DNA of 40,880 nucleotides from C00003060 sp964502635 (GTDB lineage: Bacteria; Desulfobacterota; Desulfobacteria; Desulfobacterales; C00003060). The stretch is taken from assembly GCA_964502635.1 (NCBI GenBank), contig CAZCXI010000019.1:1-40880 (forward strand). The letters run 5' to 3'. A program made the position numbers and the translations under genes. Shown here one piece after another: positions 16,353 through 26,800 of this stretch; the first letter of the stretch is position 1; every line of letters starts with the position of its first letter. The notes beneath the pieces are model-generated. The model worked only from the letters and a program-made list of their open reading frames with translations, made no database searches and was not told where the DNA came from.

Positions 16353-16774
16353 GATTCTGGGACTCGTCAGCGATTGTTCCCTTTTTGGTCTCTGAAAAAG
16401 AGACTCGTCAGTGCGTCAAGGCCCTTCACTCTGATCGGGAGGCTATGGTCTGGACAATGAGCAAGGTTGAGGTTTTTAGTGCCTTATGCCGACGATTCCG
16501 GGAGGGTTCCTTGAGAGAAGTCGTTTTTGCCTCGGCAAAGGAGAGAATGAATGAATTTTTTGACATGGCTTTTGAGATTATTTCTGTTCCCAAGGTCAAA
16601 GATAGAGCCCTTCGTCTCTTGCAAGTGCATCCCTTAAGGGCGGCAGATGCCATGCAACTTGCTTCGGTTTTGGTAGCGACCCAGGAAGACCCTTCAAAGG
16701 TGCCGATAATGAGTTTTGACAATAGACTGATCCAGGCAGCCAGGCTTGAAGGCTTTGCCGTTAATCCAGATTGA
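16349..16774 (+). CDS. PIN-domain toxin (VapC-like ribonuclease)
   Basis: This 141-residue protein is a PIN nuclease, toxins of which cleave RNA with Mg2+ held by acidic residues. The catalytic pattern is visible: Asp5 in RFWDSSAIVP, Glu41 in SKVEVFSAL, Asp near residue 100 in LRAADAMQLAS, and Asp near 124 in MSFDNRLIQAA. The GTG start overlaps the antitoxin stop (GTGA). The pair sits alone between nifA-like and citrate synthase genes behind a miniature element, which suggests an acquired module. Confidence 0.88.
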   Translation: MRFWDSSAIVPFLVSEKETRQCVKALHSDREAMVWTMSKVEVFSALCRRFREGSLREVVFASAKERMNEFFDMAFEIISVPKVKDRALRLLQVHPLRAADAMQLASVLVATQEDPSKVPIMSFDNRLIQAARLEGFAVNPD

Positions 16775-16901
16775 AGGGGTTAGTCCGTTGTGAAATTCGT
16801 GTTTTCGTGTCCCTTCGTGTTTTGCGGCGTTCGCCTTGAGAAGAGGCGTGGTGATGTTTTTTCTTGATTCCGGTTTATCCGGGTTAGGAAGGTCAAAAAA
16901 C

Positions 16902-18191
16902 ATGGAAGAGACTGCAAAGATCGTCATAGACGGAAAGACCTTTGAACTGCCCATCGTCACGGGCTCGGAAGGCGAAAAGGCTATTGACATTAGCAGGTTA
17001 CTCCGGGAAACCGGCCTTGTCACCTTAGATCCCGGCTTTGTCAATACCGCCAACTGCCAGAGTGCCGTCACCTTTGTGGATGGCGAGAAAGGCATTCTAC
17101 GATACAGGGGCATTCCAGTGGAGCAGCTGGCCGAACATTCCACCTTTGTCGAAACTGCATACCTTTTGATCAACGGCGCACTGCCCACGCGAGAACAGCT
17201 GAACGGCTTCTCTGTGCTGTTGAATGACCACTCCCTGGTCCATGAGGACATGCGGGCTTTTTTTCAGAACTTTCCCAGATGGGCCCACCCCATGGGCATC
17301 CTTTCCTCCATGGTGAACGCCTTGCGGGCCTTTTATCCTGAAATTCCAGAGAGAACAGAGGAAGAAGAAATCAATATCACGGTGACCAGGCTCCTGTCCA
17401 AAGTCAGGACCATGGCGGCCATGTCTTATAAGATCTTCAGGGGGCACAACGCCGTCTACCCGAGACATGATCTTACCTACCCGGAAAATTTTCTGAACAT
17501 GATGTTTGATTCGCCTGTCCGGCCTTATGTCATCGATGAAGATGTGGTGAAGGCCCTGAATGTCTTCTGGATCCTCCATGCCGACCACGAGCAGAACTGT
17601 TCTACGGCGGCCGTCCGGCTGGTGGGCAGTGCAAAGGTCAACCTTTATGCGGCAATTTCAGCTGGCATATGTGCCCTTTGGGGGCCCTTGCATGGCGGTG
17701 CCAACCAGGCCGTGGTGGAAATGCTCGGTCAGATCCATGAAAGCGGTGGTGATCTGGCCCCCTTCCTGGCACGGGCCAGGGACAAGAAAGATCCATTTCG
17801 GCTCATGGGATTTGGCCATCGGGTCTACAAGACCTATGATCCAAGGGGTCGGATCATGAAGCAGATCTGCGATAAGGTCCTTGGTAAAGTCACACGCAAA
17901 GACCCCCTGTTGGAGATCGCCCAGAGATTGGAAGAGGTGGCCCTGAAGGACCCCTATTTTATTGATCATCATCTTTATCCGAACATCGATTTTTACACCG
18001 GCATTCTGCTTCGCGCCATGGGGGTTCCAGTCAACATGTTCACCGTCATGTTTGCCATCGGACGCCTGCCCGGATGGATCAGTCAGTGGAAGGAGAGTAT
18101 TGATGACCCCAACTGGAAACTCCAGCGGCCGCGCCAGATCTATGTTGGGCCAAAAGAAAGAGATTATGTCCCCATAAGAAAGCGGGGCTGA
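16902..18191 (+). CDS. gltA: Citrate synthase
   Basis: This encodes 429 residues, the length of the hexameric bacterial type, condensing acetyl-CoA and oxaloacetate to citrate. The catalytic triad is in place: His in PLHGGANQ (about residue 264), His in GFGHRVYKTYDPRG (about 306) and Asp in NIDFYTG (about 362). The N-terminal beta-rich domain of the type regulated by NADH in Proteobacteria is present. ATG 16902 has AGGAAGG nine bases upstream. The longer frame starting at 16836 has no such site. Its stop codon forms the first bases of a family A repeat copy. It supplies 2-oxoglutarate precursors for glutamate synthesis, though this link is only contextual. Confidence 0.95.
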   Translation: MEETAKIVIDGKTFELPIVTGSEGEKAIDISRLLRETGLVTLDPGFVNTANCQSAVTFVDGEKGILRYRGIPVEQLAEHSTFVETAYLLINGALPTREQLNGFSVLLNDHSLVHEDMRAFFQNFPRWAHPMGILSSMVNALRAFYPEIPERTEEEEINITVTRLLSKVRTMAAMSYKIFRGHNAVYPRHDLTYPENFLNMMFDSPVRPYVIDEDVVKALNVFWILHADHEQNCSTAAVRLVGSAKVNLYAAISAGICALWGPLHGGANQAVVEMLGQIHESGGDLAPFLARARDKKDPFRLMGFGHRVYKTYDPRGRIMKQICDKVLGKVTRKDPLLEIAQRLEEVALKDPYFIDHHLYPNIDFYTGILLRAMGVPVNMFTVMFAIGRLPGWISQWKESIDDPNWKLQRPRQIYVGPKERDYVPIRKRG

Positions 18192-18316
18192 ACCGCAAAA
18201 GCGAGCGCATTCCCCGTGGCTTGTTGCGGGGTTAGCGAGCGTATCTAAAAAGGTCAGCGTTCCTTACGGTTGAAGATTCCCTGTCCCGATTTATCGGGAC
18301 TACAGGGAGCTTCAAT
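18189..18316 (-). repeat. Family A double-hairpin repeat, copy 2 (inverted)
   Basis: This is the inverse orientation of copies 3 and 4. The GCTCGC-flanked CCCCG hairpin comes first, then the spacer TCAGCGTTCCTTACGG, then the second hairpin. Here that second hairpin has been altered by a TCCCGATTTATCGGGA palindrome. It begins on the TGA stop codon of citrate synthase. Confidence 0.9.
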
Positions 18317-18483
18317 CCGCCGGCCGCTGTAATCCCTCCAGGGACCACGCCCCATAAGGCTACAATTGTGTCTTAAAATATCTTATTTGCGACAATATCG
18401 TTTGTAAACTTGCCGGCATTTTGCTCGCATTGTTGTTGTCTATCTAACTGAAATTCCATAATCTTTCCCATTTTTCATCCCTG

Positions 18484-18498
18484 TGGCATACGTGTTGC
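18484..18498 (+). promoter_or_regulatory. Sigma-54 promoter of amtB (first copy)
   Basis: TGGCATACGTGTTGC shows the -24 GG and -12 GC separated by exactly ten bases and matches TGGCAC-N5-TTGC closely. The amtB start is about 70 bases downstream. A partial copy of the upstream motif seen at glnA (GCTACAATTGTG) lies at 18359-18370. Confidence 0.85.
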
Positions 18499-18566
18499 TC
18501 TTTTCGCGTGTGTCCGTTGGTCCATGGTTAAGTGGCAGCATGCTGTGAGTGGGAGGAGGATGCAAA

Positions 18567-19790
18567 ATGATCGACGCGGGAGATACAGCCTTCATGCTTG
18601 TTTGTTCGGCCCTGGTGCTGTTCATGACCCCGGGCTTGGCCCTTTTCTACGGAGGCATGGTCCGCAACAAAAATGTGCTGGCAACCATGATGCAAAGTTT
18701 CATCGTGATCGGCCTGGTCACCGTGGTTTGGGTATTATGGGGCTATTCCCTGGCCTTCGGCCCTGACCTAGGGGGTGTCGTGGGGAGCCTCGCCTGGTTT
18801 GGCTTAAAAGGGGTGGGGCTGTCTCCGAGTCCGGATTATGCCGGGACCATTCCCCACCAGGCCTTTATGATCTTTCAGGCCATGTTCGCCATCATTACGC
18901 CAGCCCTGATTACTGGGGCCTTTGCAGAACGTATGAAGTTCAGCACTTTTTTGGTTTTCATTTTGCTCTGGTCTACATTTGTGTATAGTCCATTGGCACA
19001 CTGGGTTTGGGGTGCCGGCGGCTGGTTGGGGAACATGGGGGCTCTCGATTTTGCCGGTGGAACGGTCGTCCATATCAGTTCTGGTGTTTCAGCCCTGGCT
19101 GCGGCCCTTCTGATTTCCAGAAGAAAAGGGTATGGTACAGAACAGTTTATTCCTCACAACGTGCCCATGACCATAACAGGTGCCGCCATCCTGTGGTTCG
19201 GATGGTTTGGCTTCAATGCAGGTAGCGCCCTTGGAAGCAACGGCTTGGCAGCAGGCGCCTTTGTGACCACCCACGTCGCTTCCGCGACAGCGGCCTTGAC
19301 CTGGATGTTTGCGGAATGGCTACACCGGGAGAGACCCACGACCCTTGGGGCAGCAAGTGGTGCCGTAGCCGGTCTCGTGGCGATCACCCCGGCAGCAGGA
19401 TTCGTCGGCCCCGTGTCCGCCCTGACGATCGGGGGCCTGGCGGGGGTTATTTGTTATATGGGTGTTTTGGCCAAGTCAAGACTGGGTTATGATGATTCCC
19501 TTGACGTGGTGGGGATCCACGGACTGGGGGGTACATGGGGGGCCTTGGCCACCGGACTATTTGCCAGCAAAGCGGTGAATCCGGATGGCGCCAACGGCCT
19601 CTTCTTTGGAAACCCTGGACAGCTTTGGATCCAGTTTGTATCGGTTCTTGTCACGTGTGTTTTCGCCTTCGTCATGACATTCATCATCCTCAAGATCCTT
19701 GATGGGACCATGGGTTTGAGAGTCTCTGAAGAAGAAGAAGTCAGAGGATTAGATATTACCCAGCATAGTGAGACGGCATATAGCTTATAA
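18567..19790 (+). CDS. amtB: Ammonium transporter (first copy)
   Basis: This inner-membrane ammonium channel of 407 residues has about eleven hydrophobic helices and no signal peptide. Family motifs include FYGGMVRNKNVL, the first pore His in SPLAHWVWGAGGWL, DFAGGTVVHISSG, WFGWFGFNAGSA, ITPAAGFVGP, and the second pore His in DVVGIHGLGGTWGA. ATG 18567 is chosen since GGAGGAGG lies seven bases upstream; the GTG at 18549 overlaps that site. The PII gene follows by about 80 bases, the usual amtB-glnK/glnB pair, and the GlnB-type protein should gate the channel. A sigma-54 promoter implies induction under nitrogen limitation. Confidence 0.95.
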   Translation: MIDAGDTAFMLVCSALVLFMTPGLALFYGGMVRNKNVLATMMQSFIVIGLVTVVWVLWGYSLAFGPDLGGVVGSLAWFGLKGVGLSPSPDYAGTIPHQAFMIFQAMFAIITPALITGAFAERMKFSTFLVFILLWSTFVYSPLAHWVWGAGGWLGNMGALDFAGGTVVHISSGVSALAAALLISRRKGYGTEQFIPHNVPMTITGAAILWFGWFGFNAGSALGSNGLAAGAFVTTHVASATAALTWMFAEWLHRERPTTLGAASGAVAGLVAITPAAGFVGPVSALTIGGLAGVICYMGVLAKSRLGYDDSLDVVGIHGLGGTWGALATGLFASKAVNPDGANGLFFGNPGQLWIQFVSVLVTCVFAFVMTFIILKILDGTMGLRVSEEEEVRGLDITQHSETAYSL

Positions 19791-19872
19791 GTTAGATCCC
19801 CATCACAATGCTCATCTGACGCAAAACACAACAACTGAGACGGATTGACTATCAGACTTCGGAGGATAAGAA

Positions 19873-20211
19873 ATGAAAAAAATCGAAGCCATCATCAAAC
19901 CGTTTAAGCTCGATGACGTGAAGGAAGGCCTCACTGAGATTGGCGTGCAGGGCATGACCGTCTCCGAGGTTAAGGGGTTCGGCCGCCAGAAGGGTCACAC
20001 GGAGATCTACCGCGGGGCGGAATACAGAGTGGATTTTCTTCCCAAGCTGAAGTTGGAGGTCGTGGTGGATTCGGAAATCGCGCCTCAAGTCATCAAGGTG
20101 ATCGAGGAAAAGGCCAAGACCGGAGCCATCGGCGATGGCAAGATCTTTGTAACTGCCTTGGAGGGGGTCATCCGTATCAGGACAGGGGAAAGAGGAAAGG
20201 AAGCCATATAA
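19873..20211 (+). CDS. glnB: Nitrogen regulatory protein PII (first copy)
   Basis: This 112-residue trimeric signal protein senses ATP/ADP and 2-oxoglutarate and controls AmtB and the glutamine synthetase cascade. The T-loop is intact, with the uridylylated Tyr51 in EIYRGAEYRVDF, and the C-terminal signature TGAIGDGKIFV is present. GGAGGATAAGAA precedes the ATG. It lies between amtB and glnD, its modifying enzyme. Confidence 0.95.
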   Translation: MKKIEAIIKPFKLDDVKEGLTEIGVQGMTVSEVKGFGRQKGHTEIYRGAEYRVDFLPKLKLEVVVDSEIAPQVIKVIEEKAKTGAIGDGKIFVTALEGVIRIRTGERGKEAI

Positions 20212-20352
20212 GACGTTGAGGTGCCTGCCTCAGCGCAGATATCAAGAAAGCCGCTCAGGAGACTATGAGCTGCAAGGTGCGGGCACAAGGCTCAATGTGT
20301 CCCTCCTTGCGCCGTGAGCCTGACGCTATAAGCCTTTTTCATTATCCTGCCC

Positions 20353-22968
20353 ATGACCCAATTGAAATCTCCAGTCAGCCTGCTTAAAAAGAGAAAACAA
20401 GAGTTAACCGCCCGTTTTCTCAAAGGTGATGAACCTTGTTTCCCAGAGCGGCACGCGGAGATCTTAGACGATTACTTCTACGAGAGCTTTGCCGGCAGTT
20501 CTGTGGGACCCAGGATGCGGGTGGAGAAGAACCCCTATGCCATCATAGCCTTGGGCGGCTACGGCAGAAAAGAGCAGTGTCTCCACTCGGACGTGGATGT
20601 GCTCATCCTTTTCAAGAAGAGGGTTCCCGAAGAGGCCAGGGAGTTAGTGCAGGAGATCTTCTACCCCCTGTGGGACATCGGTCTCGACGTGGCCCACGCC
20701 ACGCGCTCCATGAAGGAATGTGCCACCTTGGCCTCTCAGGATTTCGAAGTGTTGACTTCATTACTTGATGCCCGTTTCATTTGCGGCATCTCTTCCCTCT
20801 ATTCTGACCTTATAGAAAGATTGCGCGGGAAGGTCCTCCGCCGGCAGGGCGGTGCCTATGTGGCTTGGCTCGCAGAAAGAAATCGGGAGCGTCACACCCG
20901 GTACGGGGATTCCACTTATCTCCTGGAACCTAACCTCAAACAGGGCCTGGGTGGGCTGAGAGATTATCACACCATGCTCTGGATGGCACAGGCCAGCTAT
21001 CATATCAGCGAGCCGAGGGATCTGGAATTTTTCGGGCACCTGTCCCACGATGAGTTTGAGTCTCTTTCCGAGGCGCTGTCGTTTATCAGAACGGTGAGAA
21101 ACTGGACCCACTACTTAAGCGGACGCAAATGCGACCAACTGTACTTTGAATACCAGGTAAGGCTCGCCAAAAAGTTGGGCTATAAAGAGGCAAACGGGCA
21201 ACAGGCCGTTGAAGGATTTCTGGGAAGCCTGCACGAGCACATAGAGTTCCTGAAACGGCAGCACTTGATTTTTCTCAGGAGAGTCTTGAATGCAAGGAGG
21301 TCCGGAAGGAAGAAGGCATCCCGTCGGACGGTGGCACCGGGCATCGAGATCGTCCACGACATGCTGGACTTTGAGTCTCCCGAAGCCATCCTCCAGGATC
21401 CTCACCTCTTGATCAAGATATTTGAAAAAAGTGCGGTCCTCGGGCAACCGTTAGCCGCAGGAGCAGGCCGCCTGGTCAAAGAGTTTTCGTACCTTGTGGA
21501 CAAGAAATTTCAAGGCTCCCGCAGGGTTATCAATTCCTTTCAGAGGATCCTGGCCGCGCCTCCCGACGCGTTTAATGTCTTAAATGAAATGTTAAACACC
21601 GGCATGATGGTCGCTCTTTTGCCTGAGATGAAGGAGATTGTCAACCGGATTCAATATGATGAATACCACGTCTATCCTGTAGACAAGCATTCGCTACGTA
21701 CCGTGCAGATCCTAAAAGAGTTACGCGATGCCGGCCCGGAGAGTCCAGACGCCTTTTACGGAACTCTCTTTGCAGAACTAACGAACCCCGGGCTTCTGCT
21801 GTGGGCAGGTCTGTTCCACGATGTGGGCAAAGGCACTACCGGCCAGGATCATGCAAGGCGCGGGGCCGACATCGTCAGGTCGGTGTTTGAAAGAATGGGT
21901 TTCCCCCGGCAGGACATCGAGGTCATCTCGTTTCTGGTTCGTGAGCATCTACTGCTCATCAAAACGGCTACCCGAAGAGACATCAATGATGAGAAAATTG
22001 TCGTGCAATGTGCCAGAAAAGTTCGTGACGTTGAGCATCTTAAGATGCTCTGCCTTCTGACTGTTGCCGACTCGAGAGCTACAGGTCCAAAGGCGTGGAA
22101 CGATTGGATCGCCACCCTGCTCAAAGAGATTTTCTTCAAGGTGTATCACCTGCTGAAGAAGGGGGAGCTGGCGACGCCTGTTGCTGCAGATGTGGTGGGG
22201 GAAAAAAAGAAAGAAGTTTTTCAGCGTGCGGCATCCATGCCTGGGGAGGCCCTGGAGATCCTTTTCGAGCAGATGTCGTCTCGGTATCTCTTGTACACGT
22301 CATCGAAAGAGATCCTCCAGCACATCGAGCTGTTTCAACGGCTCGGTCAAGAGCCGGTCGTGCTGGACGTCCAGGCCAATGCCGGAGAGAACCACAGGAC
22401 AGTGACCATCTGCGGCAGAGACTTTCCCGGACTCTTTTCCAAAATCTCAGGCGTGTTCACCCTGAACAATCTGGATATCCTGGGCGCTCAGATCTATACG
22501 TGGCGAAATCAGATCGCACTTGACATCTTCAAGGTCAAGGCTCCACCGGATATACTCCTGGAGGATGAAGTATGGGCCCGTATCAAAAAGGACTTGAGAG
22601 CTGTTATCAAAGGTGATGTTACCCTTGAGCCTGCGCTCAAACAAAAGGTGCGGGCGTATCAGTCTCTGGAAAAAAGGGTGCCGAGAAGACCGGAGCGGAT
22701 CATCGTAGATAATGAGACCTCCGCTTTTTTCACTGTCATAGAGATCTACGCACACGATTTCCCCGGCCTTTTGTACAGGATAACGGACACCCTTTCCCGA
22801 TGTAAACTCGATATCCGGATTGCCAAAATCGCCACAAAGGTTGATCAGGTGGTTGACGTATTCTATGTCCGCGATGTTGATGGCCAAAAGGTGGATAGCC
22901 CGGCGCAAGTGGCAGTCGTCAAAGAGGCCATTGAGCATATATTGGCCAACGGCTCGCTTGACGCCTGA
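20353..22968 (+). CDS. glnD: PII uridylyltransferase/uridylyl-removing enzyme
   Basis: This is the bifunctional glutamine sensor (871 residues) that uridylylates PII at Tyr51 when glutamine is low and removes UMP when it is high. The nucleotidyltransferase motif is GGYGRKEQCLHSDVDVLIL (G68-L86, with D80 and D82). The HD hydrolase motif is FHDVGKGTTGQDHA near residue 490. Two ACT domains, which bind glutamine, are near 680-760 (ICGRDFPGLFSKISGVF) and 790-865 (YAHDFPGLLYRITDTLS). The length and order match the family. No strong ribosome site is seen before ATG 20353. Confidence 0.95.
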   Translation: MTQLKSPVSLLKKRKQELTARFLKGDEPCFPERHAEILDDYFYESFAGSSVGPRMRVEKNPYAIIALGGYGRKEQCLHSDVDVLILFKKRVPEEARELVQEIFYPLWDIGLDVAHATRSMKECATLASQDFEVLTSLLDARFICGISSLYSDLIERLRGKVLRRQGGAYVAWLAERNRERHTRYGDSTYLLEPNLKQGLGGLRDYHTMLWMAQASYHISEPRDLEFFGHLSHDEFESLSEALSFIRTVRNWTHYLSGRKCDQLYFEYQVRLAKKLGYKEANGQQAVEGFLGSLHEHIEFLKRQHLIFLRRVLNARRSGRKKASRRTVAPGIEIVHDMLDFESPEAILQDPHLLIKIFEKSAVLGQPLAAGAGRLVKEFSYLVDKKFQGSRRVINSFQRILAAPPDAFNVLNEMLNTGMMVALLPEMKEIVNRIQYDEYHVYPVDKHSLRTVQILKELRDAGPESPDAFYGTLFAELTNPGLLLWAGLFHDVGKGTTGQDHARRGADIVRSVFERMGFPRQDIEVISFLVREHLLLIKTATRRDINDEKIVVQCARKVRDVEHLKMLCLLTVADSRATGPKAWNDWIATLLKEIFFKVYHLLKKGELATPVAADVVGEKKKEVFQRAASMPGEALEILFEQMSSRYLLYTSSKEILQHIELFQRLGQEPVVLDVQANAGENHRTVTICGRDFPGLFSKISGVFTLNNLDILGAQIYTWRNQIALDIFKVKAPPDILLEDEVWARIKKDLRAVIKGDVTLEPALKQKVRAYQSLEKRVPRRPERIIVDNETSAFFTVIEIYAHDFPGLLYRITDTLSRCKLDIRIAKIATKVDQVVDVFYVRDVDGQKVDSPAQVAVVKEAIEHILANGSLDA

Positions 22969-23051
22969 GGCCGAGTAGTTTCCACGGGCACGAGTGGCAT
23001 GGGCTTCAGAGGGCCCCTAAGGGCTCCGGGTCACTCACGATGGAAGGGAGC

Positions 23052-23771
23052 ATGACAAAACGATTCCTTGTCTTTCAGCACATGCCTTGGGAGGGGCCTG
23101 GCCAACATTTGATCCGTTCGGCAAGGAAGACGGAGATCCGACTTGATGTCGTGGAGGTCTGGCATCAGGCGGTTCCAGACACCCGCTCATACGACGGGCT
23201 CATTGTGTTGGGTGGTGGTCCGAATGTGGATGAAGAAGATGAATATCCTTTTCTCAAGGCTGAAAAGGCGGCCATCCGGCGGGCCATGGACGAGGACAAG
23301 CCCTGTATGGGTTTTTGCCTGGGACACCAACTCTTGGCTCAGGCCTTGGGCGCAAGGATTGGTCCCAACTTTTGTCGGAGCGTGGGATTTATCGGGGGTC
23401 ATGTTACGCAAGATGGTGGCAAACATCCCATGTTCGAGGGCCTGCCCAGGTCTTTTCCGCTTTTCAAGTGGCACGCCCAGGCGGTCCTGCCTCCTCTGCC
23501 CAAAGAGATAGATGTCCTGGTCACATCCTCAGAATGTCAGGTGGAGGCCTTTTCCATGGCGGGGCGGCCACACGTGGTTGGATTCCAGTTTGACAACCAT
23601 GCCGCCACGGTGAACGATATAAGAACATGGGTAAAAGGAGATGAGCAATGGTTACGCCGGCCCCCGGAGGTGGACACAGCGGCCATGATAAAGGATGCCC
23701 AGAGACGCGAAGCCCTCATGGGTGAGCAGTTTGAACGAATGTTTGACAATTGCATCAAGTTGATCTCCTGA
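23052..23771 (+). CDS. Class I glutamine amidotransferase-like protein (GuaA N-domain type)
   Basis: This is a stand-alone protein of about 239 residues with a GATase-1 fold. The nucleophile elbow is GFCLGHQLLAQALG, and an oxyanion segment GLIVLGGGPNVDEEDEYPFL precedes it. The usual QFHPE motif with the catalytic His and Glu is replaced by GFQFDNHAATV, so hydrolysis of glutamine may use a shifted His or may be lost. ATG 23052 has GGAAGG upstream; ATG 23040 adds four residues. It lies after glnD on the same strand and faces glnE. The substrate is unknown. Confidence 0.75.
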   Translation: MTKRFLVFQHMPWEGPGQHLIRSARKTEIRLDVVEVWHQAVPDTRSYDGLIVLGGGPNVDEEDEYPFLKAEKAAIRRAMDEDKPCMGFCLGHQLLAQALGARIGPNFCRSVGFIGGHVTQDGGKHPMFEGLPRSFPLFKWHAQAVLPPLPKEIDVLVTSSECQVEAFSMAGRPHVVGFQFDNHAATVNDIRTWVKGDEQWLRRPPEVDTAAMIKDAQRREALMGEQFERMFDNCIKLIS

Positions 23772-23832
23772 TAACACCTAAAACTATAGTTACCTGGCTG
23801 GCGGACGCCCCTGAGCTGTAAGAGGACAATGG

Positions 23833-26800
23833 TCACCCCTGTTTCAATAGGTGTGACATGTAGGTATCGCGTATGCGTTTAAGACATTGCTCCAGTTGTT
23901 CCATAAATTGGTTTGCCGTTCCGTCAGTCCCTGCGACTCTCTTTGCCAGCGCAGCAAGTTCATGGGGAGAGGTCGGCAGAGAGTGTATTTGGCGGTCTTC
24001 AAGAATTTGAAGATAGTGTTCAACGCGCCTCAGGAACAGATAATCTTTCTTCAATTGCTCAACCACAGGCTCGGGCAAGAGGCCCGCTTGTCCTAGTTTT
24101 CTCAGTGCGCTCAGGGTATTTGCCTCGAGCAGGTCTCCACGTTCCGGCCCGTGGATTAGCTGTAACCCTTGTACCAGAAACTCCACATCCCTCAACCCTC
24201 CCACCCCGCTCTTCACGTCTGTGGTGGGTAGGCTGCGCCACGAACACGTTTTGACGGCGGCACTTCTCATCCCATCGATGGCGTCAACAATCTCCTTGCG
24301 CTTGCGGTGCTGCAAGAGGACCGGCCGTATACGTTCAAGGAAATCATACCCAGTATCTAAGTTGCCTGCGATGGGTCGCATCTTGAGAGCCGCTTGGATT
24401 TCCCAAAGCGAGGCGCTTTTTTGGTAGTAATTCACGAGTGCGGAAACGGTTGGCACCAGTTCTCCAGCACTACCGTAAGGCCGCAGTCGCAGGTCCACAC
24501 GATAAGCGTATCCCTCCTGCGTGTGTACAGAAAGGTCCCCACGGACTCTCTCCATGATTCGGGAAAAGAAGCTTTTACAAAGGCTGGTTAGGTCACGAGA
24601 GGGGGCAGAAGAAACCGGAGGTTCACGACAAATCCCCAATAGATCAATGTCCGAACTGTAATTGAGTTCAGAGCCTCCAAGTTTTCCGAGGGCCACAATA
24701 CAAAAGCGATCCGACAGGCTGTCAAGTTCCAATGGGATCTCCCGGTCATTTTTCAAGTTCGACCAGATCCTTTCGAAGGTTCCCTGAGTGATCGCTTCGG
24801 CCAGGGTGGACAGTTCCAGCATGATGTCTTCGGTTGACGCCCACAGGCACATGTCTCGAGTGCCGATGCGCAGGACTCCGCGTCTCCTGAAACGGCGAAG
24901 GTTGTTAAGCCAGGCCGGGTGCGTTTTGCAACCCTCGGAGGCCATCCTCAGTTCGTTTTCCAGATCCTGTCTATTCCGGCTTTCGTGCAGATTCTCGGGG
25001 ATGGTGACCCAGTCCAAAAACCCGGGGTTTCTTACCAATGTGTCGGCCAGAAATTGACTGCCGGAAAAGACCTTAAGCAAGATCTCAAGCCGCATTGGTT
25101 GAGACAACAGGACATTGTAATGAAATTCAGGACTCGGCACTGCGCGTGCAAATCGTTCCCAGTTGTTTAGAGCCATGTCTGGATCCGGCGTTCTTTCAAG
25201 GAGATCAAAGGCCAGTAAGGCGAGTCTGGCAAATGTGTGGCGTTGGGATCCCGTCCCTGCCAAATTGCGGAGGTTCACGTGCGCCCGCAAAGGGTCCTTA
25301 AATCCGGCGGCGGACAAAATCCGATGACGCAGGTCTTGGGCCACGGCGTCAGACAGAACCAGATCTGCCACGGTGCCGGTTGAAGGTCCTGGCAACGACT
25401 CCGGGCCTAGATGCTTTTCAACAAAAGCCCGCACCGCCGCCATGTGTGTTTCCACATCTACATGGAGCTGCCCCGCGGGATCAAGCGCTTCACCTCTTGC
25501 GTATCCCATACGCCTGGCAAGATGCGCAAATTCGTGGGAGTCAACCGGTGGAAGAAGAAGATCTGTTGCTGATCCCCGGAGCATACGCATGCCGTTGATC
25601 AAACGACGAAAAAAACCATAGGCAGCCAGCAGTTGTTGCGTCTCAATGGCAGACAACACGCCTGCCATAGTCAAAGCAGCCAAAGCCTCGTGCAAGCGCG
25701 GCGTTCTAAGCTCGGGCACTCTTTTTCCGTACATGACCTGAAGGATTTGCACGGCATATTCAAGGTCCACAAGACCGCCCGGGCTAAACTTGGCATTCAG
25801 CCGACCGGCCCCGGCCTTTTCAGCAAACTGCTTGGCTCTAAGCCGACGCAGTTCCTCCGGGTCGATACTGGCGGAAGCGTAAAGCATTTGATCCCGAATT
25901 CTTTGCACGCGAGCCCCCAACTGCTTATCACCCCCTATGGCACGGAGCCGCACAAGGGCAAGACGCTCATAGGAATGGGCCGGCCCCTCCCGTCCGTAAT
26001 AGCGGCAAAAGTTCTCCAGGCTGCAACCCAACGGGCCGTCCTGACCGTGTGGGCGCAGTCTCAGATCAATACGGAATATCGCGTTTCTCTTGGCCTGTAT
26101 GTATTGGCTTGCATCTCTCGCCAGCCGTTCGAAAAACTCGGCATTCTGGATAGATTCATGTCCGTCAGTTGAGCCGTTATCACTGTATACAAAGAGGAGT
26201 TCGATATCAGAGGCATAACCCAAAGCAGCCCCACCCAGCTTGCCGAGGCCGAAAATCGCAAATTTTGCCTCAAGACCGGCCGCTGTTCTGGGCCTTCCAA
26301 ACCGCTCGATCAGATATGTGTAGGCAATCTCTGCAGCCTTGTTAACCACATTTTCCGCAAGCGATGTGAGTCGCCTGGACAGCACCTTGAAGTCCGACTC
26401 AGGGCTTAGAATATGATCCAGATCAATGAGAAAGATCTCCTTGTCCTTGAATTCGTTGAGGCGCTTGACTTGTTCGTCCCGGGTCAAAGCGCCCTGCATG
26501 GTGCGCCGGAGTCTTTTCGGGAGTCTGTGGACGGGCTCACTGAAACGATGCCCTTCCAACAAAGGTTTGAGTGTGGGCAAAAACGTCTCATAATGGAGCC
26601 GGATGAAGTCTTCCCACAAGATATCACTTGTGCCTAACAAGCGCGCCAAGTCCTGCAGGGCATGGGGATTGGAAACCAATTCAAGCCATCGGCCCTTTCC
26701 GGGCAACCGCAAGACGTCTCCAATGAGCTGCTCAAAGCGGCACAGCGCTGCGTAAGGATCCGGGGCCTTGCCAAGATGGTAGGTGAATTGTTTGGTAAGA

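Noticed and set aside
20212..20352. Terminator or riboswitch between glnB and glnD
   Set aside because: Only short hairpins without a T-run are visible, with no match to a known RNA motif.
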